64,000 bases of DNA from Bog-113 sp965226755 (lineage in GTDB: Bacteria; Acidobacteriota; Terriglobia; Bryobacterales; Bryobacteraceae): NCBI GenBank assembly GCA_965226755.1, contig CBDDDT010000006.1, positions 1 through 64,000 of the forward strand, in the 5' to 3' direction. Positions 8,028 to 16,074 of this stretch are shown piece after piece. Every line of letters begins with the position of its first letter. The first letter of the stretch is position 1. The notes beneath the pieces are model-generated. The model searched no databases. It had not been told where the DNA came from and saw only the letters and a program-made list of their open reading frames with translations. A program made the position numbers and the translations under genes.

Positions 8028-8768
8028 ATGCGAGTAGCGATGCCGGAATCCGGATCCACATTTGTAGCGCTTCTCTGCGTCAGTCTCTGTACCTTCGGCG
8101 CCGGCGCATTGCCGGCCCAGGTCGCCTCCTTCAAGGTGAGCGGCCTGAAAATTGAGTACAAAAAGAACACGGATGGGGTGTTCACCGCGCGAATCCGGAA
8201 TGATCGGAACGCCGCGGTGACGGCTTACCTGGCGATCGCTTCGTATCAGGACGGCTACCGCGAGCGGCACAACGCTCTGGGCGGAGACACGCTGGGATTC
8301 ACCAACGGAGAGGATGCGGAGCTGCCGCCCAACCAGGAAGTGGATACCGGCCGTCCCCTGCCGCCGGGCGGTACGCCGACCGGAGCGCGGGTGCTCGCGG
8401 TGATTTACGCGGATGGCGTCACCCAGGGAGAAGATGAGGTGATCGCCATGCTGGTCGCGGGGCGTCAGCGCGCGTATGCGGATCTGAAGGAATGTATCCC
8501 CGCCCTGGAGAAGGCAGCCGCGGGTCAGATGAAAAGAGAAGACCTTCTAGCCCGGTTCGAATCGATGCAGGCGCGGGATGAGGCGGAAGGCGCCAGCCTG
8601 GATGAGATCCAGGACGCGCCGGGGCGCATGCGCTACCGGTATTTCCTGAGCGCTGTCCCGGCGCAGGGCATGCAGGCGCTGCAATCCGGCAGCGGCGCCG
8701 CAACGATGCTGAGCCGTTTCCGGGATTGGGAGAAACGTCTGGCGAACAGCAAGCCCGGCGTGCAGTAA
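8028..8768 (+). CDS. Putative secreted protein of unknown function
   Basis: I do not recognise this family. A hydrophobic stretch (STFVALLCVSLCTFGAGALPA) suggests Sec export. The mature part begins with a beta-sandwich-like segment (FKVSGLKIEYKKNTDGVFTARIRND) that could be an Ig-like domain. The C-terminal half is helical and acidic (LEKAAAGQMKREDLLARFE). A TAGAAT box 10 bases before the in-frame ATG at 8040 suggests that the shorter product could come from a leaderless transcript; the ATG used here keeps an Arg before the hydrophobic core. It converges on recA with only 8 bases between the stops. Confidence 0.6.
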   Translation: MRVAMPESGSTFVALLCVSLCTFGAGALPAQVASFKVSGLKIEYKKNTDGVFTARIRNDRNAAVTAYLAIASYQDGYRERHNALGGDTLGFTNGEDAELPPNQEVDTGRPLPPGGTPTGARVLAVIYADGVTQGEDEVIAMLVAGRQRAYADLKECIPALEKAAAGQMKREDLLARFESMQARDEAEGASLDEIQDAPGRMRYRYFLSAVPAQGMQALQSGSGAATMLSRFRDWEKRLANSKPGVQ

Positions 8769-8776
8769 GCCCGGAG

Positions 8777-9781
8777 TCAGTTCACGAGAGCGGTGAGTTT
8801 CAAAACGCCCCGCAGTTCCCCGTCCAGCTTCATCGTCATATCGGCATGGTCGCGAAGGAACTGACGGGCGTTTTCGCGGCCCTGGCCAATGCGTTCGCCC
8901 TTATAGCTGAACCATGATCCGGATTTTTCAATCACGCTCTGCTGCACGCCGATGTCCAGCAAATCCCCCTCGCGGGAAACGCCTTCCCCGTAAATGATGT
9001 CGAATTCGGCTTCGCGGAACGGGGAAGCGACTTTGTTCTTGACCACTTTCACCTTGGTCCGGTTGCCGACCGTGTTCTCGCCGTCCTTGATGGCGCCGGT
9101 GCGGCGCACCTCCATGCGGACGGAGCAGTAGAATTTGAGCGCGCGGCCGCCCGTGGTCGTTTCGGGATTGCCGAACATTACGCCGATCTTCTCGCGAATC
9201 TGGTTGATGAAGATCAGACAAGTGTTGGTGCGGCTGACAGTTCCGGTCAGCTTGCGAAGGGCTTGGGACATCAGGCGGGCGTGGAGGCCCATGTGGCTGT
9301 CGCCCATCTCGCCATCCAGTTCCGCCTTGGGAACCAGGGCGGCGACGGAGTCCACGACGACTACATCCACCGCGCCCGAGTTCACCAAAGCGTTGGTGAT
9401 CTCCAGGGCCTGTTCGCCGTGATCGGGCTGGGACACCAGGAGATTGTCGGTATCGACGCCGAGTCTGCGGGCGTACTTGGGATCGAGCGCGTGCTCGGCG
9501 TCGATGAAGGCGGCCGTGCCCCCGTCTTTCTGCGCCTGGGCGATGATCTGGAGCGTGAGCGTGGTCTTGCCGGACGACTCCGGCCCATAGATCTCGACCA
9601 CGCGGCCGCGCGGAACGCCGCCTACACCGAGCGCCGCATCGATGGAGATGGAGCCGGTCGAGATCACGCTGACCGCCGCCACGGTGTTCGAGCCCAGGCG
9701 CAGGATCGAGCCTTTTCCGAATTGTTTTTCCAGGGCGATCAGGGTCTGGTCGATAGCCTTCTGGCGTTCGCGCACTTCCAT
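8777..9781 (-). CDS. recA: Recombinase RecA
   Basis: RecA is the strand-exchange ATPase of homologous recombination and the SOS co-protease. The Walker A is GPESSGKTTL, followed by FIDAEHALDPKYARRLGVD, the Walker B segment VDVVVVDSVAALVPKAE, loop L1 (EGEMGDSHMG-like, here DGEMGDSHMGLHARLMSQAL) and loop L2 NPETTTGGRALKFY. The chosen ATG (MEVRERQKAID) has GGAG about 8 bases upstream and gives 334 residues. The C-terminus is short and lacks the acidic tail seen in enterobacteria. It is transcribed alone, divergent from the GntR operon. No LexA or RecX gene adjoins it. Confidence 0.97.
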   Translation of the reverse strand: MEVRERQKAIDQTLIALEKQFGKGSILRLGSNTVAAVSVISTGSISIDAALGVGGVPRGRVVEIYGPESSGKTTLTLQIIAQAQKDGGTAAFIDAEHALDPKYARRLGVDTDNLLVSQPDHGEQALEITNALVNSGAVDVVVVDSVAALVPKAELDGEMGDSHMGLHARLMSQALRKLTGTVSRTNTCLIFINQIREKIGVMFGNPETTTGGRALKFYCSVRMEVRRTGAIKDGENTVGNRTKVKVVKNKVASPFREAEFDIIYGEGVSREGDLLDIGVQQSVIEKSGSWFSYKGERIGQGRENARQFLRDHADMTMKLDGELRGVLKLTALVN

Positions 9782-9854
9782 ATGAATTCTCCGCTTTGAG
9801 ACATCCCGGGAGTGCCGGAGCGGAGGCGAGGCTCTCAAAATTATCGGCCGCCGC

Positions 9855-9894
9855 TTGACGGCGCGGCCGAACTGTACGTATTATATGTACAGTT
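9855..9894 (+). promoter_or_regulatory. Promoter with an embedded palindromic operator for the GntR gene
   Basis: TTGACG (9855-9860) and TATTAT (9879-9884) lie 18 bases apart, a good sigma70-type promoter. A perfect inverted repeat AACTGTAC-N9-GTACAGTT spans 9870-9894 and covers the -10 box. This is the layout of an autoregulated YtrA-type GntR gene. The start codon lies 3 bases after the palindrome with no Shine-Dalgarno sequence, so the mRNA is probably leaderless or nearly so. Confidence 0.7.
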
Positions 9895-9897
9895 CTC

Positions 9898-10296
9898 GTG
9901 AGTCCATCCGCCGCTCAGATTCGCATCGATCTTGCCTCCGCCGTTCCGGCCTATAGGCAGATCGTGGACCAGTTCCGCACGCTGTTGGTGGACGGCGTCC
10001 TGCTTCCGGATACGGAACTGCCCTCGGTGCGCCGGCTGGCCCTGGATCTGGGGGTGCATTTCAACACGGTGGCCGAGGCTTACCGCGCGCTGAGCGAGGA
10101 AGGCTGGCTGGATGTGGCCCACGGGCGCAGAGTGCGGGTGAAAGCGCGGACCATGCCGGCCGGGCCGGATCGGGAAGCCATAGACGCGTTCCGCCAGCGC
10201 TTGCGGCAACTGGTGGCGGAGATGCGCGCCGCGGGTCTGCCGGCGGCCCGCATCGCGCGCGAACTGTTACTGATCGCGGAGGTAATGAAGCCATGA
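9898..10296 (+). CDS. GntR-family (YtrA-type) transcriptional repressor
   Basis: This is a short 132-residue GntR regulator with only the DNA-binding domain and a small C-terminal helical tail, as in the YtrA subfamily. The winged helix-turn-helix reads PAYRQIVDQFRTLLVDG, LPSVRRLALDLGVHFNTV and AYRALSEEGWLDVAHGR. YtrA-type repressors usually control the transporter or membrane gene cotranscribed with them. Here the next gene encodes a membrane protein whose start overlaps this stop by 4 bases. The GTG start is chosen from the promoter position and the onset of homology; the palindrome immediately upstream is the likely operator. Confidence 0.88.
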   Translation: MSPSAAQIRIDLASAVPAYRQIVDQFRTLLVDGVLLPDTELPSVRRLALDLGVHFNTVAEAYRALSEEGWLDVAHGRRVRVKARTMPAGPDREAIDAFRQRLRQLVAEMRAAGLPAARIARELLLIAEVMKP

Positions 10297-11336
10297 TGTT
10301 CTCAACGTATCTGTTTGCCGTGGTCCCGTTTATTCTGACCGCGATCCTGTTCTGCGCTCTTCCCTACTGGCGTCACGACCGCATGTATTTCGGGGTGACC
10401 GTCGCTCCGGAGTTCGGTTCGACCGCTGTGGGCAAGCGCATCGCACGCGGCTATCGCTGGGGCGTGGCGGCGCTGTCAATGCTGGCGATCGCCTCGAGCG
10501 TAATCGGAATCGCCACGGGGAACACGTGGCTATTCGTGGCGGCGGCCCTGTTCCAAAGCTTCGGAACGATGGCCGTGTTCGCATCCGCTCACGGGCGCGT
10601 GCAGCCTCACGCGGCTCCGGGCTCGATGGTGCGATCGGCCAGCCTGGCGGTGGGCGCCGAGCGCTTGCCGGGCGGATGGCCCGCAATGCTTCTTCCCCTG
10701 CTCCTGTTGGCGGGAGCGGGAATCTACGCGCAGCTCCACTGGAGTCAGATTCCGGAGCGCTTCCCCGTGCATTGGGATGTGGCGGGGCGCCCGAACGGCT
10801 GGTCGGGCCGAAACTGGTGGGGAGTTTACGGATTGTTGAGCATCGGGGCGATGATTTCCGTCGCCGCCGTCGCGGGCGCGTTGGGGCTATTTTTCGGGAC
10901 GCGGCGCGGCGGGGACGACGAATCCAGAGCGTGGCACGCGCGGTTCCGGCGCGCCACCGTGCGGCTGCTGATCGCGGTGGAATGGATCGTTTGCGGCACG
11001 TTCAGCATGCTGGTAGTCGCCCCCATTGTGACTACGGAAACAGGCGTTTCCATCCCGTCCTGGCCGATTCCGGTGCTGGTCTTGCTGATCGCGGGGCTCT
11101 TCACCTGGCCGTTGATCCGATTAAATTCCGAGCCGGGAAGCGGACAGGATCAGACGCCCGACGATTGCTGGAAATGGGGCTTGATCTACTACAATCCCAG
11201 CGATCCCGCGCTGATGGTGGAACGGCGCTTTGGAATCGGGTATACGCTGAACCTGGCAAATCGAATGTCGTGGGTGCTGGTGGCCGGACTGGTGGCGATG
11301 ACGTTCGGAATCATCTTCCTGGCGCGCCCGGCTTGA
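10293..11336 (+). CDS. DUF1648/SdpI-like multipass membrane protein
   Basis: This 347-residue protein has roughly eight hydrophobic segments. After the fourth comes the DUF1648 signature IPERFPVHWDVAGRPNGW, shared with the SdpI immunity/signalling family. The C-terminal part carries WGLIYYNPSDPALMVERRFG, which resembles DUF5808. SdpI relatives sense or resist membrane-active compounds and are often paired with small repressors; here the GntR gene is translationally coupled (ATGA overlap). I infer a stress-responsive two-gene unit. The substrate or ligand is unknown. Confidence 0.75.
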   Translation: MMFSTYLFAVVPFILTAILFCALPYWRHDRMYFGVTVAPEFGSTAVGKRIARGYRWGVAALSMLAIASSVIGIATGNTWLFVAAALFQSFGTMAVFASAHGRVQPHAAPGSMVRSASLAVGAERLPGGWPAMLLPLLLLAGAGIYAQLHWSQIPERFPVHWDVAGRPNGWSGRNWWGVYGLLSIGAMISVAAVAGALGLFFGTRRGGDDESRAWHARFRRATVRLLIAVEWIVCGTFSMLVVAPIVTTETGVSIPSWPIPVLVLLIAGLFTWPLIRLNSEPGSGQDQTPDDCWKWGLIYYNPSDPALMVERRFGIGYTLNLANRMSWVLVAGLVAMTFGIIFLARPA

Positions 11337-11380
11337 AGAACCGATCGTTGCGCGGAACGTTATCTTGTACCGTAGATAAC

Positions 11381-12034
11381 ATGCGAATCGCGATATTAGT
11401 GCTGCTCAGCGCGGCTCTTGCGGGCGCCGCGCCGGCGGCGGATGAACACTGGACACAGCTTTTCGACGGCAAAGATCTGAATGGATGGAAACACGTCGGC
11501 CCCGGCGAGGACGTTGTGGTGGACGGCATGATCAAGACCGGCGGCGGGATGGGTCTGTTGTATTGGACCGGAGGCAAGGTGGGAGACTGCGTGATCCGCG
11601 TGGTCTATAAGATGCGCGACATGAACGACAATTCCGGCGTGTACATTCGCATTCCGATCGAGCCGCGGGAAGAGTGGATGCCGGTGAACTACGGGTATGA
11701 AGTGCAGATCGACAACCATCCGGAGACCGGCGGCGAGGACGAGTATCACGTGACGGGGACGCTTTACTCGCTTACGAAGCCTTTGGCCAAGCCAGGCAAA
11801 CCCGGACCGGAGTGGAACACCATGGAGATCACGATTGACGGCCCGCATACGATGGTGTCGGTCAACGGCGTGAAAGTGACGGATTACCACGAGGGCGATC
11901 CGACTCCCCCGATCAAATTCAAGTTCGAACCGCTGCGCGGGCCGCGGCCAAACGAAGGCTGGTTCGGACTACAGAATCACAGCAAGGACGACATCGTCTT
12001 CTTCAAGGAAGTCGCGATCCGCAAATTGCATTAG
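11381..12034 (+). CDS. Secreted DUF1080 (3-keto-disaccharide hydrolase-like) protein
   Basis: A signal peptide (MRIAILVLLSAALAGAAPA) precedes one DUF1080 beta-sandwich domain. Family hallmarks are WTQLFDGKDLNGWKHVG at the mature N-terminus, NSGVYIRIPIEP, GYEVQIDNHPETGG and a terminal GWFGLQNHSKDDIVFFKEV. Members of this concanavalin-like fold are abundant in Acidobacteria and Planctomycetes, and some hydrolyse 3-keto-glycosides; the substrate here cannot be read from sequence. Its last codons overlap the end of the convergent gene by 4 bases. Confidence 0.85.
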   Translation: MRIAILVLLSAALAGAAPAADEHWTQLFDGKDLNGWKHVGPGEDVVVDGMIKTGGGMGLLYWTGGKVGDCVIRVVYKMRDMNDNSGVYIRIPIEPREEWMPVNYGYEVQIDNHPETGGEDEYHVTGTLYSLTKPLAKPGKPGPEWNTMEITIDGPHTMVSVNGVKVTDYHEGDPTPPIKFKFEPLRGPRPNEGWFGLQNHSKDDIVFFKEVAIRKLH

Positions 12035-12444
12035 TGACTCTCCGCATCCAGAAGACGCACGACGGCGGCGTGGGCCAGCACCACATCGGGCGAGTCCTGG
12101 AGCGCGTTGCCGTAACACCGCTGAAAATCGTTCCCGTTGTTGGAAGGCCTTAGAAGTTCGCGCGCCTGCTTCAAGGTGGAAGTCGCTTCATCGGGCGCGG
12201 CCTTACTGCGCGGCGCGGTGATTTCGTCGATTTGCACGATGAGGCCGGAAAGCTGGCGCAGCCACTCGAACTGGGCGTGATTGAGCACCAGGTTCAGGAA
12301 CTCGCCAGGCGACGAAATGGGGCCGTGGATCTGCTCATACCGGGAGCGCTCGCGATCGAGCAGAAGTTTATGAAGCTGGAGCAGTTGCTGGCTGATCCGG
12401 CGGAGGCTCTCGAGTCGTTCGGGTGAGTGGGAGGGAGGAAGCAT
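12031..12444 (-). CDS. Conserved hypothetical helical protein
   Basis: This 137-residue, mostly helical cytoplasmic protein contains SLRRISQQLLQLHKLLLDRE, then YEQIHGPISSPGEFLNLVL and FEWLRQLSGLIVQIDEI. The pattern is consistent along its length and codon use is normal, so it is likely real, but I cannot name a family. A TAGAAT box lies about 26 bases upstream of the ATG. It is convergent with the DUF1080 gene. Confidence 0.6.
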   Translation of the reverse strand: MLPPSHSPERLESLRRISQQLLQLHKLLLDRERSRYEQIHGPISSPGEFLNLVLNHAQFEWLRQLSGLIVQIDEITAPRSKAAPDEATSTLKQARELLRPSNNGNDFQRCYGNALQDSPDVVLAHAAVVRLLDAESH

Positions 12445-12480
12445 GGGTCGAACGCGGTCCTGCTCTGATTCTATCGGGGA

Positions 12481-13314
12481 CTACTCCAGATCTTCCAGCC
12501 GATCGAACACCTCGTTCGCTTTTTCGAGCGGATCCGGCATGTCCGCGACTTCCTTCAGTTCCAGCAAAAGCGGGTACTGGCCGGGTTGCGAGCGCAGCAG
12601 CTCCATCGTCTTCGGCCAATCGACCGTGCCGCCTTCGGCGATAAGGGGAAACAGGTGGGAGTCGCTCTTGCCGTCATTGTCGTGCACGTGCAAGGAAAGA
12701 ATGCGGTCGCGCATGATCTCGAATTCATGCTCGACGCCTTCCCCGAGGTGGGCGTGACCGACGTCGAAAACGAAGGAGAGATCGAGTTTCGTGGTCTCCA
12801 CGAAGTTTTTGAGGCGGGTCGCTGTGGAGAGCTCATTGGGAATGTTTTCCAGCAGGATGCGGACGCCGCGGTGGCGGGCGAATAACGAGAGCTCTTCGAG
12901 GGCGCTGAAAGCCGCATCGATCTTCCGGCCGTGGAACGCTTCGCCGCCCACGCCCATGTGCTGAATGAGGTACTCGAAGGGGATGGTCTCGGCGATCTCA
13001 ATGACGCGTTTGATCTCATCGACCATGCGGATCCGCTCACTCCGGACCGGCTCGGTGATGGTGAGCCAGCTATCGGGACCGGTGCGGCCCCATTGATAGT
13101 CCGTATACATGGGGGAATGGAGCGAACGGCATCGCAGGTCCGCGTCCCGGAACCAATGGGCGAGTTCGGCGATCTGGCCTTTGTCGCGATAGTCGAGATG
13201 CTGGCGCGCGCAGAAAATCTCGATCGCGGGAATGCCGGCTTGCAGAACGCGGTTCAGCAAGTCGGGGGTGAGACGGTGATTGGCGAACAGATGAGTGGAG
13301 AGGACGCGGTTCAC
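12481..13314 (-). CDS. Sugar phosphate isomerase/epimerase-like TIM-barrel protein
   Basis: This is a xylose-isomerase-like TIM barrel (AP endonuclease 2 superfamily) of 277 residues. Motifs with likely metal or substrate ligands are GIPAIEIFCARQHLDY, RCRSLHSPMYTD, LIQHMGVGG, RILLENIPNE, FVFDVGHAHLGEG, LSLHVHDNDGKSDSHLFP and LLLELKEV. The reaction is not predictable; relatives act on ketoses, inosose or hydroxypyruvate. The GTG start is chosen because it overlaps the TAG of the upstream ggt gene by one base (TAGTG), indicating coupled translation; the 18-codon upstream extension lies inside ggt. Confidence 0.8.
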   Translation of the reverse strand: MNRVLSTHLFANHRLTPDLLNRVLQAGIPAIEIFCARQHLDYRDKGQIAELAHWFRDADLRCRSLHSPMYTDYQWGRTGPDSWLTITEPVRSERIRMVDEIKRVIEIAETIPFEYLIQHMGVGGEAFHGRKIDAAFSALEELSLFARHRGVRILLENIPNELSTATRLKNFVETTKLDLSFVFDVGHAHLGEGVEHEFEIMRDRILSLHVHDNDGKSDSHLFPLIAEGGTVDWPKTMELLRSQPGQYPLLLELKEVADMPDPLEKANEVFDRLEDLE

Positions 13315-14996
13315 TAGAATCCCCTCGCGACGCCTTCGGTGCGGCCGTCGGGCGCGCCCTGCAGCCATCCGGAATCGATCAGAATGACGGCCATTTCGCC
13401 GATCTTGCCGACGATGCGCACGTTGTGGCCGCGCTGTTTCAAGAGCTCGATGGTGTCAGGGGAGATGGTGTCTTCGGCGCGGATCTGGTCAGGCATCCAC
13501 TGGTGATGAATGCGGGGCTGATCGACTGCTTCCTGGGCGTTCATGCCGAAATCGATGATGTTGAGCGCGACCTGCAGCACGGAGTTGATAATGGTGGGAC
13601 CGCCGGGGGTGCCGAGCACAGCGCGCAGTTTCCCGTCTTTGACCAGAATCGTAGGGGTCATGGAAGACAGCGGCGTCTTGTGCGGCGCGATGGAGTTGAT
13701 CTCGCCCTGGATCAGACCGAAGCCGTTCGGCTGGCCGGGCTTAGGCGCGAAGTCGTCCATCTCATCGTTCAAGAGAAAACCGAGTTTGGCGGCCGTGACG
13801 CCGCTGCCATAGCTGTCGTTCAAGGTGTAAGTCACGGAGACGGCGTTGCCTTCGGCATCGACGATGGAGAAGTGCGTCGTGTTGGAGCTTTCATAAACGG
13901 CCAGATTGCCGGGCTTGACGGCGGCGCTGGGGGTGGCGCGATCAGGGTCGATCGAGGCGCGCAGGGAATCGATGTAACGGGGGTTCAGCAGAGACGAGAT
14001 CGGCACCTTATTGAACTCCGGATCGCCCAGGTATTCACTGCGATCGGCGAAGAAGCGGCGCATCGCTTCGGCGAGAAAGTGGTACTCGCGCGCGGAACCG
14101 GCCCCGGTCCGCGCATAATCCGTGCCGTCGAGGACGCCCATCATCTGCAGAATTCCGACGCCGCCGGAACTGGGCGGCGGGGCAGTGATGACGGTGGTGC
14201 CGTGGTAGCTGCCGGTGAGCGGGACGCGTTCGATAGCCTTGTATTCCTTGAGATCCTGCTCCGTGAGGAGACCGCCGTGCGCGCGCATGTCCGCCGCCAG
14301 AAGCCGCGCCGTCTTGCCCTCATAGAAGCCCGCCGCGCCATGATCGCGGATGCGCTCGAGCGTGGCGGCGAGATCAGACTGGACGAACAGGTCGCCGGCC
14401 TCGTAGTGAGCGCCGTCCTTAAGAAAAATGCGCTTTGATTCCGGAAATTGGGAGAGCTTGGTCTCGACGTTCTGATCCCGCAGGTCCTGCGACAGTCCCC
14501 AGGAAACGGGGAAGCCTTTGCGCGCGAGGCCGACCGCCGGCTGGACGAGCTGCTTCCAGGGCTTCTTTCCGTATTTGTCGTGCGCGTAAGCGAACCCCCG
14601 CACGGCGCCCGGGATTCCGACGGCGCGATAACCGATAACGCTCTGATCGGTGACGTTGCCGTGCTCATCGAGGTACATGTCGTGGGTCGCCGCGGCGGGA
14701 GCGCGCTCCCGGAAGTCGATGAAGGTGCTCCGGCCATCGGCGAACCGCACCAGCATGAAGCCGCCGCCGCCGATGTTTCCGGCCGAGGGATGCGTGACCG
14801 CGAGCGCGAAGCCGACCGCGACGGCGGCGTCGATCGCATTCCCGCCGGCTTGCAGAACGGCGGCGCCGGCGTCGGTGGCGTGAGACTCCACCGTGACGAC
14901 CATGGCATGGCGGGCGCGAACGGGCTGGCGCGCGGCGAGCTGGCTGAGGCCGCAGACGGACAGGGCCAGGACCACGAGCAGGAGCAGTGAACGCAT
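13314..14996 (-). CDS. ggt: Gamma-glutamyltransferase (gamma-glutamyl transpeptidase)
   Basis: This is a periplasmic Ntn-hydrolase of 560 residues that cleaves the gamma-glutamyl bond of glutathione and related peptides. A signal peptide (MRSLLLLVVLALSVCGLSQ) precedes HATDAGAAVLQAGGNAIDAAVA, the substrate-site HPSAGNIGGGGFMLV and the TFIDFRERAP motif. Autoprocessing and catalysis use the first Thr of TTHFSIVDAEGNAVSVTYTL. Further signatures are GFLLNDEMDDFAPKPG and the glycine-loop LSSMTPTI, AVLGTPGGPTI. The length is standard and both subunits are intact. Confidence 0.94.
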   Translation of the reverse strand: MRSLLLLVVLALSVCGLSQLAARQPVRARHAMVVTVESHATDAGAAVLQAGGNAIDAAVAVGFALAVTHPSAGNIGGGGFMLVRFADGRSTFIDFRERAPAAATHDMYLDEHGNVTDQSVIGYRAVGIPGAVRGFAYAHDKYGKKPWKQLVQPAVGLARKGFPVSWGLSQDLRDQNVETKLSQFPESKRIFLKDGAHYEAGDLFVQSDLAATLERIRDHGAAGFYEGKTARLLAADMRAHGGLLTEQDLKEYKAIERVPLTGSYHGTTVITAPPPSSGGVGILQMMGVLDGTDYARTGAGSAREYHFLAEAMRRFFADRSEYLGDPEFNKVPISSLLNPRYIDSLRASIDPDRATPSAAVKPGNLAVYESSNTTHFSIVDAEGNAVSVTYTLNDSYGSGVTAAKLGFLLNDEMDDFAPKPGQPNGFGLIQGEINSIAPHKTPLSSMTPTILVKDGKLRAVLGTPGGPTIINSVLQVALNIIDFGMNAQEAVDQPRIHHQWMPDQIRAEDTISPDTIELLKQRGHNVRIVGKIGEMAVILIDSGWLQGAPDGRTEGVARGF

Positions 14997-15030
14997 TGCT
15001 GTCGATTTTAGCCGAACCGGCCGGGCAGGC

Positions 15031-16059
15031 TCATCCAGCGCCGAAAATCCGGTAATAGCCGAGGTTGCGGAACACGCGCTTCAGCGCTTGCTCGCACGCG
15101 AACTGGCGCTTTCCCAGCGGGATGAACGGACGCGTCATTCCGGGTTGAATCCGCGCTTCGCCGTCGCGCGGGATTCCGGCGCGATACGTGTCGTCGAGCC
15201 ACCACTTGGCCTCCCCGCCGGCGTGGAAGCATTTGATGGCGGCCCAGGGCTCGGATCGCAGAATCCGGCTGCCGCTCATGCCGCATTTCCGCAGCACGCG
15301 TTTGAGAGGCGTGCGCCGCCAGCAGCGCCAGTAATGCGGATCGAGGTATCCGCCGCCCGCGCGCATGGCGATGGCCGCCCATACGATGGCTTCCACATGC
15401 ATGACCCGAGGGATCGCGGGGCCGCCGAGCTGGCCTAATAGCCAGTCGAGCCAATCCAGATCCGGGGACGCGCGCCAATGGGCGACCCCCACATCCACGT
15501 GCCGGGCCAGAGGAATCCCGCGATCCATCAAACGCCGCACTAAATCGGCCGGCAACAAACAGTTCGGTTCCTGCCACATGAGAAGCAGGCCTTCCCGCGG
15601 GGTCTCCTCGAACTGAAAGGGATTGGGGAAGTAGAGATCCGGATCCAGGAGGACCAATTCTTCACCCGCGCGGCCGAGCAGCAGAGGATCCGTGACCTTG
15701 CGCCAGCAGGGATGCCCGCGGCGGAACGATCTCAGATTTGCGCGCGGACCGAATACGGACGCCTCGCGATCCGCCAATTCCTGCTGTTCAAAGACCCGCC
15801 AGCAGTGATGTCCCGGCGGACGCAATGCTTCCATAGCCTGAATTAACTCCGCACGGTCGCTTTCCGTGTCCGTGATCAGGGAGATGTCGAGAGATTCAAT
15901 CGAGTTGGCCAGGAGACTTTGCAGCGCATGGCGGGAATAAGGAAGAGAGCGCGGCGACAAGACCACATACACACGACGGGCTAGTGAACCAGGTTGTAAC
16001 GCGTTCTCTTGGGGCTGCAAATTCAAGTCAGGCATGGAGGACACACCTTCTCCGGACAT
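15031..16059 (-). CDS. Putative glycosyltransferase (GT-A-like) of the polysaccharide cluster
   Basis: This 342-residue protein has a GT-A-like pattern. An N-terminal strand (RRVYVVLSPRSLPYSRHALQ) is followed by a region with LLDPDLYFPNPF, whose DPD fits the metal-binding DxD, and then a C-terminal half with HVDVGVAHWRASPDLDW and AIKCFHAGGEAKWW. I cannot assign a CAZy family. It follows rfbB by 15 bases and closes the dTDP-sugar operon, so it may use a dTDP-activated deoxysugar. A second possible start (MPDLNL, 16035) has a better-placed AGG. Confidence 0.6.
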   Translation of the reverse strand: MSGEGVSSMPDLNLQPQENALQPGSLARRVYVVLSPRSLPYSRHALQSLLANSIESLDISLITDTESDRAELIQAMEALRPPGHHCWRVFEQQELADREASVFGPRANLRSFRRGHPCWRKVTDPLLLGRAGEELVLLDPDLYFPNPFQFEETPREGLLLMWQEPNCLLPADLVRRLMDRGIPLARHVDVGVAHWRASPDLDWLDWLLGQLGGPAIPRVMHVEAIVWAAIAMRAGGGYLDPHYWRCWRRTPLKRVLRKCGMSGSRILRSEPWAAIKCFHAGGEAKWWLDDTYRAGIPRDGEARIQPGMTRPFIPLGKRQFACEQALKRVFRNLGYYRIFGAG

Positions 16060-16074
16060 CCGCGGATCGCCTGG

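Noticed and set aside
9782..9897. Possible SOS/LexA box upstream of recA
   Set aside because: No convincing palindrome belonging to recA was seen; the clear palindrome sits at the GntR promoter instead.
10526..12034. A 502-codon frame starting inside the SdpI-like gene
   Set aside because: Only the part from 11381 has a signal peptide and DUF1080 motifs; the rest is an out-of-frame shadow.
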